Below, piece after piece: positions 1 to 5,895 of a DNA stretch of 5,895 bases. The stretch is from positions 1 to 5,895 of the forward strand of contig DAOVSY010000194.1 in NCBI GenBank assembly GCA_030633365.1. The letters run 5' to 3'. The stretch's first letter is position 1. Every line of letters starts with the position of its first letter. The translations under genes and the position numbers were made by a program. This DNA comes from Spirochaetaceae bacterium. GTDB lineage: Bacteria > Spirochaetota > Spirochaetia > B11-G9. Below the pieces are notes generated by a model, which did no database searches, was not told the origin of the DNA, and was given only the letters and a program-made list of their open reading frames with translations.

Positions 1-6
1 ATAGGT

Positions 7-12
7 CCCCCT
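7..12 (-). promoter_or_regulatory. Possible ribosome-binding site of a gene starting at or beyond the left edge
   Basis: AGGGGG on the minus strand (12-7) resembles AGGAGG with one change that still allows G-U pairing. Only six bases remain to the edge, so a start codon would fall at or just past position 1. The last two bases read AT, so an ATG could be completed by the next base outside. Confidence 0.35.
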
Positions 13-37
13 GGAAGCTGGTTATTTTATTAAATTA

Positions 38-68
38 TTAAATACTAATAGTAACTATTAGTATTTAA
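38..68. repeat. Perfect 14-bp-arm palindrome, possible operator
   Basis: TTAAATACTAATAG (38-51) and CTATTAGTATTTAA (55-68) are exact reverse complements around a 3-base centre. No T-run follows on either strand, which argues against a terminator. It covers the candidate -10 and expected start site of a leftward promoter, a typical position for a dimeric repressor site. Repressor binding is inference. Confidence 0.65.
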
Positions 69-87
69 GTAGCAATATTTATGCCAA
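60..87 (-). promoter_or_regulatory. Candidate promoter for a gene beyond the left edge
   Basis: On the minus strand TTGGCA (87-82, 5 of 6 to the -35 consensus) is followed after 16 bases by AATACT (65-60, 4 of 6 to the -10 consensus). The -10 is only fair and the region is AT-rich, so chance matches are possible. Its overlap with the palindrome at 38-68 and the G-rich run near the edge raise the likelihood. Confidence 0.4.
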
Positions 88-138
88 ATTTAAATAGGGT
101 TATATTGGCGTAGAGATATGCTATTTACATTCATTTAC

Positions 139-194
139 AAAACCGGTGCTTCGATACTATTTTGCGGAGCAAAATCACTTAGCAACCGGTATTT
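139..194 (-). repeat. Imperfect nested hairpin, possible nrnA terminator
   Basis: Outer arms at 139-150 and 181-194 pair over 12 bases, including ACCGGT with ACCGGT and GCT with AGC. Two single unpaired bases, 184 and 191, lie on one side. An inner perfect 7-bp stem is formed by 159-165 and 169-175 (ATTTTGC/GCAAAAT, 3-base loop). On the minus strand it lies 73 bases after the nrnA stop and ends in TTTTG, a weak T-run, so it may be a poor terminator or another structured element. Confidence 0.45.
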
Positions 195-267
195 AAGACA
201 CCGTTCTCTGAGTGTTTTGTGCTATGCCCCATATTTTTCTAAAAAGCAAAATGTATCGAAGAGAAAT

Positions 268-1242
268 TTACAGAATCTTACTAAAAATACTAATCAGTTT
301 CTCTGTAATTTCCTCTGATGATCCAGCCCATGAAAAACCTGCGGCTTTTTTATGGCCGCCTCCTCCAAAAGATTTTGCAACTGCTCCTACGTCTGCATAG
401 TCTCTGGATCTTAATCCAACAGATATTTCTGTATCACTTTCAAATCTTATTAAGGCAATGGCTTCCACACCCTTTATTCCCTGAACCTGCTGATATAAAA
501 CATCTGAGTCCCTGTTTTCTTTTCCAAATTGGATCAGATCATCTTCAGTTTCATAAGTTATTATTAGTTTTCCTTCCAACTTGCTTCTAATTCTTGATAA
601 CACCCTGCCAATAAGTTGTTTGGATTTTAATGATCTCCCTCCATATATTTTTGAATGAACATCTTTAGGTGATGCACCATTTTCTACCAGTTTTGCAGCA
701 GATAAAAATATATCCTGGGATCCTGATTCCAAATGACGAAAGAAACCTGTATCCGTTGCCAGGCCAAAAAGAAGTAGTTCTGCTTCTTTGGAATTTGGTA
801 TCATATTAAAGGATTCTATTATTTTATGGACTAAAAATGTTACAGATGGGGCTGTCGGACGAATAAATTGGATATCACCGAAACTCAAGCCCGAATCATG
901 GTGATCTACAACAGCAACTTTCATACCAGTTATTTCATCTGCCAAATATCCAATACGATCTATTGTGGAACAATCCAGAACCACAACCAGAGGTTTTTTT
1001 TCTTTCCACTCCAGGGGAACATGAGAGAGGAAGTACTTTTCCTCATTTTCAATTTCTGACCTGTTAAAAGGTCCTGGAGAAAGAAGGCATACTTTATTAT
1101 TACCTAACCTTTCAAGAAAGCTACCCATGGCTCTTTGGGAGCTTAAGCAATCTCCATCAGGGTTTTTATGACCAATAAGTAAAAAAAAATTATTTTCCTC
1201 CAGACTTTGTTTTAATTCCAGGGGTACTTCGTAGTTATTCAT
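268..1242 (-). CDS. nrnA: DHH/DHHA1 phosphoesterase, NrnA-type nanoRNase / pAp phosphatase
   Basis: Predicted cytoplasmic Mn-dependent phosphoesterase. Characterised NrnA proteins degrade RNA of 2-5 nucleotides and dephosphorylate 3'-phosphoadenosine 5'-phosphate. The 324 residues match the family (about 310-330). The DHH domain shows motif I GHKNPDGD (His25, Asp29, Asp31), motif II Asp90 at the end of LVVVLD, motif III DHH at 113-115, and motif IV Asp164 in GLATDTGFF. The C-terminal DHHA1 domain carries the substrate-binding GGGGHKKAAG at 293-302. All metal ligands are present. It lacks CBS or PAS/GGDEF domains, which separates it from GdpP-type cyclic-di-AMP phosphodiesterases, and it is too short for RecJ. 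The choice between nanoRNase, pAp phosphatase or linear dinucleotide hydrolase cannot be settled by sequence reading. The ATG has GGAG five bases upstream. Transcription must come through the terminator just ahead of it or from an unseen promoter. Confidence 0.9.
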   Translation of the reverse strand: MNNYEVPLELKQSLEENNFFLLIGHKNPDGDCLSSQRAMGSFLERLGNNKVCLLSPGPFNRSEIENEEKYFLSHVPLEWKEKKPLVVVLDCSTIDRIGYLADEITGMKVAVVDHHDSGLSFGDIQFIRPTAPSVTFLVHKIIESFNMIPNSKEAELLLFGLATDTGFFRHLESGSQDIFLSAAKLVENGASPKDVHSKIYGGRSLKSKQLIGRVLSRIRSKLEGKLIITYETEDDLIQFGKENRDSDVLYQQVQGIKGVEAIALIRFESDTEISVGLRSRDYADVGAVAKSFGGGGHKKAAGFSWAGSSEEITEKLISIFSKIL

Positions 1243-1247
1243 GGGGT

Positions 1248-1251
1248 CTCC
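1248..1251 (-). promoter_or_regulatory. Ribosome-binding site of the nrnA-like gene
   Basis: GGAG on the minus strand lies five bases before the ATG at 1242, supporting that start. It sits immediately past the terminator T-run, an unusually tight arrangement. Confidence 0.7.
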
Positions 1252-1253
1252 AG

Positions 1254-1284
1254 AAAAAAACCATCTGATAATTCAGATGGTTTT
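1254..1284 (-). terminator. Intrinsic terminator after the exported-protein gene, within the nrnA leader
   Basis: On the minus strand the arms AAAACCATCTGA (1284-1273) and TCAGATGGTTTT (1268-1257) form a perfect 12-bp stem with a 4-base loop. The core is eight mixed-sequence pairs, followed by seven consecutive T (1260-1254, the first four counted in the stem). It lies 41 bases after the stop of the exported-protein gene. The T-run ends two bases before the ribosome-binding site of the nrnA-like gene, so it may also act as an attenuator of that gene. Confidence 0.85.
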
Positions 1285-1325
1285 ATAAATAGTTTTATTA
1301 TTATTAATTTTTTACTTAAACTGTT

Positions 1326-1736
1326 TTATAACTTTAGTTTAAGTGTTTCAACTTTAAATTTTTCTGAAATATCAACTAATGGATCAAGATCTCCCCAGGT
1401 TGGGTTACTCAGATCACTATGTACATAAAGGCGAATATGATCAAAGTCTGCACCTTTCCAGAAAACAGAAAAATAAGGATACGCAGAATCTCTTCCTGCA
1501 ACAATTTCAGCTTTTGGAGCCTCTCCTGTTTCTGCAGCAGCTCTAAACCATTCTTTTGGTAAATATATTGCAGTAAGTTCAAAATTACTTTTCATATAAA
1601 CAACTCTATAGCCCAGACTATGGTCGTATATCTTTACTATTTGCATTGTTTTTACATAAAATTCTGATGTTTCTGCAAATGCAGCTACTGAGCTTACGAT
1701 CATTATAATGGCAATTAACAGTATTAGCTTTTTCAA
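1326..1736 (-). CDS. Small exported protein of unknown function
   Basis: I do not recognise a characterised family. The 136-residue product begins with MKK and a hydrophobic stretch (residues 4-20), with a likely signal peptidase I site after Ala-Phe-Ala at 19-21. This leaves a mature protein of about 115 residues, exported by Sec to the periplasm or outside. There is no lipobox Cys, no Cys at all in the mature part, and no second membrane segment. The mature part is rich in aromatic residues, with YPYFSVFWKG at 87-95 and nearby and Trp at 63, 93 and 114, and ends in alternating Lys/Leu. This suggests a small beta-rich soluble domain, which is inference only. It starts with TTG behind AGGAG, has its own candidate promoter and is closed by a clear terminator, so it looks like a single-gene unit between lon and the nrnA-like gene. 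The intact signal peptide, ribosome-binding site and terminator make it a real gene. Confidence 0.85.
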   Translation of the reverse strand: MKKLILLIAIIMIVSSVAAFAETSEFYVKTMQIVKIYDHSLGYRVVYMKSNFELTAIYLPKEWFRAAAETGEAPKAEIVAGRDSAYPYFSVFWKGADFDHIRLYVHSDLSNPTWGDLDPLVDISEKFKVETLKLKL

Positions 1737-1743
1737 GTTCTTG

Positions 1744-1748
1744 CTCCT
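1744..1748 (-). promoter_or_regulatory. Ribosome-binding site that fixes a TTG start
   Basis: AGGAG on the minus strand lies seven bases before TTG at 1736. In this frame a stop codon lies shortly upstream with no ATG between it and the TTG, and the next Met (residue 12) would destroy the signal peptide. TTG is therefore the start. Confidence 0.8.
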
Positions 1749-1765
1749 CGTACTATTATTTTATA

Positions 1766-1795
1766 AGTATAGGCTCTTAAGCCCATCTAAATCAA
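1766..1795 (-). promoter_or_regulatory. Sigma70-type promoter for the small exported protein
   Basis: On the minus strand TTGATT (1795-1790, 4 of 6 to consensus) is followed after 18 bases by TATACT (1771-1766, 5 of 6). Transcription would start near 1759 and give a leader of about 20 bases ending in the AGGAG site. The spacer contains a short GC-rich inverted repeat (GGCT/AGCC at 1772-1783), which could be an operator or chance. The promoter lies wholly in the gap after lon, so the downstream gene can be expressed apart from the clp-lon transcript. Confidence 0.6.
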
Positions 1796-1813
1796 GTAAA
1801 AAAATTGTTATTG

Positions 1814-4198
1814 CTATTTTTCGTTGGAAAGAAACGAGTTTGGAAGGAGTGTTAACAAAGCTTCTTTCACAGAAGATGCAAAAACAAAGTTAATTTTACT
1901 TTTTACTTCTTTTGGAAGTTCTTCAATATCCTTCTTATTCTCCATTGGAAGAAGAACTGTAGTCATATTGTTTCTATAGGCTGCAAGAACTTTTTCTTTA
2001 ACACCACCAATAGCAAGGATCCTGCCAGTAAGAGTAATTTCCCCAGTCATAGCAGTATGTTCCAAAATTGCTGTATCGGTTAATGCAGACAGCATTGCTG
2101 AACTTAAAGAAATTCCTGCTGATGGGCCATCTTTTGGAATGGCCCCATGGGGTACATGAATATGGATATCAAGTTCTTTTTGAAAATCTTTATCTATTCC
2201 AAAATCCTCATTATGAGCCCGAATAAATGAAAGTCCAATCTGAGCACTTTCTTTCATAACATCACCAAGGCTTCCTGTTAAAATTAATTTCCCCGAGCCC
2301 TTTAATAAAGCTACTTCAACTGGAAGAAGTCTACCTCCCATTTCTGTCCATGCCAGACCATGGGCAAGACCAGGTCTTGGTTTATTGTAAACAAGATCTC
2401 CATTAAACTTTTCATTACCAATATAGGAATGTAGGTTTTTTCCTGAGATTGTAACTTTGAACTCTTTTTTCTCTTTATCTGATTCAGTATTTGTATAGCC
2501 TTCTGAGACTGCTTTTTTTGCAATTTTACGAATTACAGATCCTATTTCTCTTTCCAGGTTTCTTACACCGGATTCCATTGTGTAATTACGAATTATATCT
2601 AAAATAGCGGTTTTTTCAAACTTTATCTCTGCCCATTCAAGACCGTTTTCTTTAATCTGTTTTGGAATAATAAAGGACGATGCAATTTTCTCTTTTTCCA
2701 GATCAGTATAACCTGGCGTTTCAATAATTTCCATTCTATCTCTTAGTGCATGTGGAATAGATGAAACTGAGTTTGCAGTAGTAATAAACATAACTTTTGA
2801 AAGATCATAAGGGGACTCCAGATAGTGATCAACAAATGTGGAGTTTTGTTCCGGATCCAGTACTTCAAGAAGGGCAGAAGAAGGATCACCTTTAAAATCG
2901 GAATTCATTTTATCAATTTCATCTAAAAGAAATACCGGGTTTTTTGTTCCTGCTTTTTTAATAGACTGTAAGATTTTTCCGGGAAGAGCTCCTACATATG
3001 TTTTTCGATGTCCCCGAATTTCAGCTTCATCTCTAACTCCTCCCAGTGAAATTCTTATAAATTCCCTATTCAAGGCTCTGGCAACTGAACGCCCCAGGGA
3101 AGTTTTACCTGTGCCAGGAGGTCCTACAAAACATAATATTGGGCCTTTCATAGATTCATTCAGCTGGTGAACTGCTATAAACTCCAAAACTCTCTCTTTA
3201 GGTTTTTTCATATCAAAATGATCTTCGTCAAGAATTTGTTCTGCAAGTTGGATATTATGATTATCTTTACTTTGATTACTCCAGGGGAGATCTGCCACCC
3301 ATTCCAGATAAGTTCTTAGAACCCCTGATTCCGGTGACATAGGCTGCAGTCTTTCCAGACGTTTTAGTTCTTTTTCTGACTTTTCTAAAACTTCCAAAGG
3401 TGGATTTTTTTCCTTTATTCTGGTACGAAGTTCCTCTGTCTCACTTTGTTCATTTTCATTATTGCCTAATTCTTTGTTAATCTGTCTAATTTGTTCATTC
3501 AGGAAATATTCTTTTTGATTCTTTTCAAGTTTTTTTTGAACTTTGGAATTGATTTTATTTTGAATAGATAAAACTTCATTTTCTGCTTCAAGGATAATAG
3601 AAAGAGTTTCCAGTCTTTCCTCAATGTCATCTTTACTTAATATTTCTATTTTTTTTTCTGGTTTAATATTTATATTTGCACTTATTAGATCAACAAGCTT
3701 TTCGGGATACTCTGCATTGTCTATAGAATTAATAATATCTGTAGAAATCTTTTTCTGAAATTTTGAATATCTGGAAAATGCCTGTCTGGAAGTTAACATC
3801 AGTGCCGAGAGAGTTGAACTTGTTGCTCTTTCTTCCATTGGAGTATGTACACTAACATGCATCGACTCCTTTCTTTTAATAAACCTGAGTATTTTTCCCC
3901 GATTTTGTCCTTCTGCGAGTATTCTTACAGTACCATCAGGTAATTTAAGCATCTGCAGTATTTTTGCTGTTACTCCAGTAGTATATATGTCATTTTCACC
4001 GGGAGATTCTATATTAGATTTTTGGCAGGCAAGGAATACTATTCTATCCTTAGCCATTGATTCTTCTATTGCTTTTATTGATGATGGTCTTCCTGCAAAA
4101 AATGGAACAACCATATGAGGAAAAACAACAAGCTCCCTTAGGGGTACAAGGGGGAGCTCTGATTTGTTTACCTTACCCGGTAAATTTTTTAAGTTCAT
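1814..4198 (-). CDS. lon: ATP-dependent Lon protease (LonA type)
   Basis: Homo-oligomeric cytoplasmic AAA+ serine protease that removes misfolded and selected regulatory proteins. The 794 residues are close to the usual LonA length (about 780-810). The N-terminal substrate-binding domain begins at LPLVPLREL (residues 15-23) and is followed by a charged helical linker (about 190-285). The AAA+ module has Walker A GPPGTGKT at 359-366, Walker B Asp426-Glu427, sensor-1 Asn476, arginine finger Arg488 and sensor-2 Arg546. The C-terminal protease domain carries the Ser-Lys dyad: Ser693 in PKDGPSAG and Lys736 in GGVKEK, 43 residues apart as in E. coli. There is no membrane segment, which excludes the LonB type. 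The ATG overlaps the clpX stop by 4 bases and has no Shine-Dalgarno sequence, so initiation probably depends on translation of clpX. No strong intrinsic terminator follows; only a 5-bp stem and a separate T-run are seen. Confidence 0.98.
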   Translation of the reverse strand: MNLKNLPGKVNKSELPLVPLRELVVFPHMVVPFFAGRPSSIKAIEESMAKDRIVFLACQKSNIESPGENDIYTTGVTAKILQMLKLPDGTVRILAEGQNRGKILRFIKRKESMHVSVHTPMEERATSSTLSALMLTSRQAFSRYSKFQKKISTDIINSIDNAEYPEKLVDLISANINIKPEKKIEILSKDDIEERLETLSIILEAENEVLSIQNKINSKVQKKLEKNQKEYFLNEQIRQINKELGNNENEQSETEELRTRIKEKNPPLEVLEKSEKELKRLERLQPMSPESGVLRTYLEWVADLPWSNQSKDNHNIQLAEQILDEDHFDMKKPKERVLEFIAVHQLNESMKGPILCFVGPPGTGKTSLGRSVARALNREFIRISLGGVRDEAEIRGHRKTYVGALPGKILQSIKKAGTKNPVFLLDEIDKMNSDFKGDPSSALLEVLDPEQNSTFVDHYLESPYDLSKVMFITTANSVSSIPHALRDRMEIIETPGYTDLEKEKIASSFIIPKQIKENGLEWAEIKFEKTAILDIIRNYTMESGVRNLEREIGSVIRKIAKKAVSEGYTNTESDKEKKEFKVTISGKNLHSYIGNEKFNGDLVYNKPRPGLAHGLAWTEMGGRLLPVEVALLKGSGKLILTGSLGDVMKESAQIGLSFIRAHNEDFGIDKDFQKELDIHIHVPHGAIPKDGPSAGISLSSAMLSALTDTAILEHTAMTGEITLTGRILAIGGVKEKVLAAYRNNMTTVLLPMENKKDIEELPKEVKSKINFVFASSVKEALLTLLPNSFLSNEK
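4195..4198 (-). promoter_or_regulatory. ATGA stop-start overlap coupling clpX to lon
   Basis: The lon ATG (4198-4196) shares bases with the clpX TGA (4197-4195). The roughly 25 bases upstream of the ATG are A/T-rich, include a run of seven A, and contain no GGA, GAG or AGG. Termination-reinitiation is therefore the likely start mechanism for lon; this is inferred from layout alone. Confidence 0.75.
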
Positions 4199-5436
4199 GC
4201 AGTTTTTTTAATAAAGTTAATTTCTGGTCTTGCATCTTCCTCAATAACTTTTTTTGTAATGCGAACCTCTTTTTCGCCTTCTATTGATGGTATGTCAAAC
4301 ATTATATCCAGCATTACATTTTCAACAATTGCTCTTAATCCTCTGGCACCGGTTTTTCTGTCAACAGCTTGTTGCGCAATTGCAACAATAGCATCATCAT
4401 CAAAAACTAAATCAACATTATCAAGTTTTAATGAACTTTGGTACTGACGAATGATTGAATTTTTAGGTTCTGTAATTATTCTTTTTAAATCATCAATTTT
4501 AAGCATGGAAAGGGTTACATTAATAGGGAGCCGCCCAATAAATTCGGGAATAAGTCCAAAATGTATAAGGTCATCAGGATGCATATGGGAATAAAGTTCG
4601 ACAATATCTTTGTCTGCTGCAGATTTAACATCTGCTCCAAAACCCATAGGGTGTGAACTAATTCGTTCCTCAATTACCTTATCCAGACCAACAAATGCAC
4701 CACCGCAAATAAATAAAATATTACTTGTATCAATTTTAAGCATATCCTGATTAGGATGTTTCCGGCCTCCCTGAGGGGGGACAGATGCAACTGTGCCTTC
4801 TATAATTTTCAAGAGAGCCTGCTGAACACCTTCACCAGAAACATCACGGGTAATAGATACATTTTCGCTCTTTCTTGCAATTTTATCAATCTCATCAATA
4901 TAAATTATACCTCTTTCAGCAGCAGCAATATTGTTACCCGCATCCTGAATAAGTTTAAGCAGTATGTTTTCCACATCTTCACCAACATACCCTGCTTCTG
5001 TAAGGGTTGTGGCATCTGCTATGGCAAAAGGTACTTTAAGCTTTCTGGCAAGAGTTTTAGCAAGAAGAGTTTTCCCTGTTCCTGTAGGACCTGTCAAAAG
5101 AACATTTGCTTTTTCAATTTCAACATCATCTGTAATTTTATCTTTCTGACTTATTCTTTTGTAATGATTGTACACTGCAACAGACAAAACTTTTTTAGCT
5201 GCTGTCTGACCAATTACATAATCATCCAGATAATTTTTAATTTCCATAGGTGTTGGTACATCATCCATTAATTCTGAAGTAACCATATCGTTTTCTTCAT
5301 CAAGGATTCTTTTACAGACATCTATACATTCATCACATATAAATACTCCAGGACCAGCTATAAGCCTCCGGGCTGTGTCTGCATTTTTACCACAAAATGA
5401 ACAAACCTTCATTCCTTCACCTTTATTTTTTGCCAT
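4195..5436 (-). CDS. clpX: ATP-dependent Clp protease ATP-binding subunit ClpX
   Basis: Hexameric AAA+ unfoldase that recognises substrates, pulls them through its central pore and delivers them to ClpP. The 413 residues match the family's usual length (about 410-425). Visible parts are an N-terminal C4 zinc-binding domain (Cys12, Cys15, Cys34, Cys37), Walker A GPTGTGKT at 116-123, pore loop GYVG at 149-152, Walker B with Asp181-Glu182, RKH pore loop at 225-227, GF loop at about 264-266, box VII Arg302 in EFIGRLP, and sensor-2 Arg365 in GARGLR. The ClpP-docking tripeptide reads MGF, where E. coli has IGF. The ATG at 5436 has GAGG five bases upstream, inside clpP; a second ATG at residue 9 would leave only two residues before the first zinc-finger Cys and is less likely. 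The stop overlaps the start of lon as ATGA. No truncation or missing catalytic residue was seen. Confidence 0.98.
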   Translation of the reverse strand: MAKNKGEGMKVCSFCGKNADTARRLIAGPGVFICDECIDVCKRILDEENDMVTSELMDDVPTPMEIKNYLDDYVIGQTAAKKVLSVAVYNHYKRISQKDKITDDVEIEKANVLLTGPTGTGKTLLAKTLARKLKVPFAIADATTLTEAGYVGEDVENILLKLIQDAGNNIAAAERGIIYIDEIDKIARKSENVSITRDVSGEGVQQALLKIIEGTVASVPPQGGRKHPNQDMLKIDTSNILFICGGAFVGLDKVIEERISSHPMGFGADVKSAADKDIVELYSHMHPDDLIHFGLIPEFIGRLPINVTLSMLKIDDLKRIITEPKNSIIRQYQSSLKLDNVDLVFDDDAIVAIAQQAVDRKTGARGLRAIVENVMLDIMFDIPSIEGEKEVRITKKVIEEDARPEINFIKKTA

Positions 5437-5895
5437 CTTTTCCTCTTATAAGAATATTATCGATAAGACCGTATTTCATAGCTTCTTCAGCTGACATAAA
5501 GTTATCACGTTCCAGATCAGATGCAATATCTTTTTCTTTTTTACCTGTATGGTTGGCAAAATATTTAATTAAAAGCTGTTTGAGTCTGACAATTTCTTTT
5601 GCCTGTATTCCAATATCTATAGCCTGGCCCTGTGCACCTCCCCAGGGTTGATGAATTAGTATTCTTGCAGAGGGCAGTGCCATTCTTTTTCCTGCTGTTC
5701 CACATGCCAGAAGAATAGCACCCATAGATGATGCCTGACCCATTGCAATTGTCTGCACATCAGGTTTTATATATTGTATTGTATCGTATACAGCAAGTCC
5801 TGCTGTTACACTTCCACCAGGAGAATTTATATATATACTTATATCTCTTTCAGGGTCCTGGGATTCCAGAAAAAGAAGCTGGGCTACTACAAGAT
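5423..5895 (-). CDS. clpP: ATP-dependent Clp protease proteolytic subunit (partial, N-terminus outside window)
   Basis: Serine peptidase (family S14) that forms the double-heptamer degradation chamber of the ClpXP protease in the cytoplasm. The frame is open to the right edge, giving 156 complete codons from position 5893; by alignment from memory to E. coli ClpP, roughly 40-55 N-terminal residues are missing. Counting from the first visible codon, the nucleophile is Ser56 in GQASSMG, the base is His81 in IHQPWGG and the acid is Asp130 in LERDNF. The spacings 25 and 74 match those of the E. coli triad. The INSPGG oxyanion-loop motif is at 22-27. A GTG at 5758 could be mistaken for a start, but conserved ClpP sequence continues well upstream of it, so it is internal. 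The stop lies 14 bases inside clpX, indicating one transcript with clpX and lon. Family assignment is certain; whether the organism has other clpP copies cannot be seen. Confidence 0.97.
   Translation of the reverse strand, partial: LVVAQLLFLESQDPERDISIYINSPGGSVTAGLAVYDTIQYIKPDVQTIAMGQASSMGAILLACGTAGKRMALPSARILIHQPWGGAQGQAIDIGIQAKEIVRLKQLLIKYFANHTGKKEKDIASDLERDNFMSAEEAMKYGLIDNILIRGKDGKK
5442..5445 (-). promoter_or_regulatory. Ribosome-binding site of clpX inside clpP
   Basis: On the minus strand GAGG lies five bases before the ATG at 5436. It sits within the last codons of clpP, so ribosomes finishing clpP pass over it. It supports the first ATG of clpX over the one at residue 9. Confidence 0.7.

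Larger units (their letters stand above)
1..267. other. Non-coding region left of the nrnA-like gene
   Basis: No credible gene is seen here; short open frames on the plus strand lack ribosome-binding sites and run into nrnA antisense. On the minus strand, in order, it holds a weak 7-bp stem (195-201 with 212-218), an imperfect nested hairpin (139-194), a candidate promoter (60-87), a perfect palindrome (38-68) and a G-rich run near the edge. A 9-base inverted pair, CTTCGATAC at 149-157 and GTATCGAAG at 253-261, is also present. The pattern fits the end of one transcription unit and the regulated start of another going left. Confidence 0.6.

Noticed and set aside
139..194. Possible integron attC site, because of the imperfect palindrome with one-sided unpaired bases
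   Set aside because: The required core sequences (RYYYAAC on the left, GTTRRRY on the right) are absent from both arms and from the rest of 1-267, and no gene cassette or integrase is seen.
118..590. Plus-strand open frames at the left end (118-318, 212-400, 318-590)
   Set aside because: They lack ribosome-binding sites, resemble no family and run antisense into a well-supported nrnA-like gene.
1241..1264. Alternative pairing of ATGG in the terminator arm with CCAT at the nrnA start, as a riboswitch-like device
   Set aside because: Only four base pairs are possible and no aptamer-like conserved structure is visible in the short leader.
1798..1860. Intrinsic terminator directly after lon
   Set aside because: A 5-bp stem (TCGTT/AACGA) near the lon stop is separated from the T-run at 1798-1804 by unpaired sequence, so it does not form a convincing terminator.
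4195..4210. Run of seven A at the end of clpX that could, by -1 slippage, fuse ClpX to Lon
   Set aside because: A -1 shift would indeed enter the lon frame past an upstream stop, but the reading phase does not form a proper X XXY YYZ slippery heptamer, no stimulatory structure is evident, and the ATGA overlap already explains lon translation.
4756..5271. Long plus-strand open frame (171 codons) opposite clpX
   Set aside because: It is antisense to highly conserved clpX coding sequence; the product is rich in Cys, Phe and Asn as expected from a shadow frame.
5423..5758. Separate short protein starting at GTG 5758
   Set aside because: The reading frame upstream continues as clear ClpP sequence including INSPGG, so this GTG is an internal Val codon.
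1..5895. CRISPR arrays, insertion sequences, tRNA or rRNA genes, defence modules
   Set aside because: No regularly spaced direct repeats, transposase-like frames, cloverleaf or rRNA-like sequence were seen on either strand; all long frames are accounted for by five housekeeping-type or small genes.

Overview
The window is a compact AT-rich bacterial chromosomal segment in which every supported gene lies on the minus strand. Read in the direction of transcription (right to left) it holds: the 3' part of clpP (cut by the right edge), clpX, lon, a small exported protein of unknown function, and a DHH/DHHA1 phosphoesterase of the NrnA type. A 267-base region without a gene follows at the left edge. 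Gene order clpP-clpX-lon is a well-known conserved arrangement of housekeeping ATP-dependent proteolysis genes. The proteins are of ordinary bacterial type, and the catalytic residues in the visible parts are intact.

Layout: clpP and clpX overlap by 14 bases and clpX and lon by 4 bases (ATGA), so the three are almost certainly one transcript. A 77-base gap after lon contains a good minus-strand sigma70-type promoter (TTGATT, 18-base spacer, TATACT) that should drive the small exported protein, which starts at TTG behind a strong AGGAG site. That gene ends in a clear intrinsic terminator, whose U-run stops only two bases before the ribosome-binding site of the nrnA-like gene. The nrnA-like gene must therefore be expressed by read-through past the hairpin or from a promoter I cannot place with confidence. 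Left of nrnA is a structured non-coding stretch: an imperfect hairpin, then a candidate promoter overlapping a perfect 14-bp-arm palindrome, then a possible ribosome-binding site about at the window edge. Together these suggest that another minus-strand gene begins just outside the window, possibly under operator control.

Function: ClpX unfolds tagged substrates and feeds them to ClpP, while Lon is an independent single-chain AAA+ protease. The NrnA-like enzyme would finish RNA turnover by degrading very short oligoribonucleotides and/or dephosphorylating pAp. The exported protein's role is unknown.

Organism: low GC, Sec-type exported protein and gene order fit a Gram-negative-type or spirochaete-like bacterium. 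I lean to Spirochaetes from general impression of the proteins, but nothing in the window proves it. I found no convincing new defence or mobile system; the most noteworthy unexplained signals are the regulatory and structured DNA at 1-267 and the terminator set into the nrnA leader.
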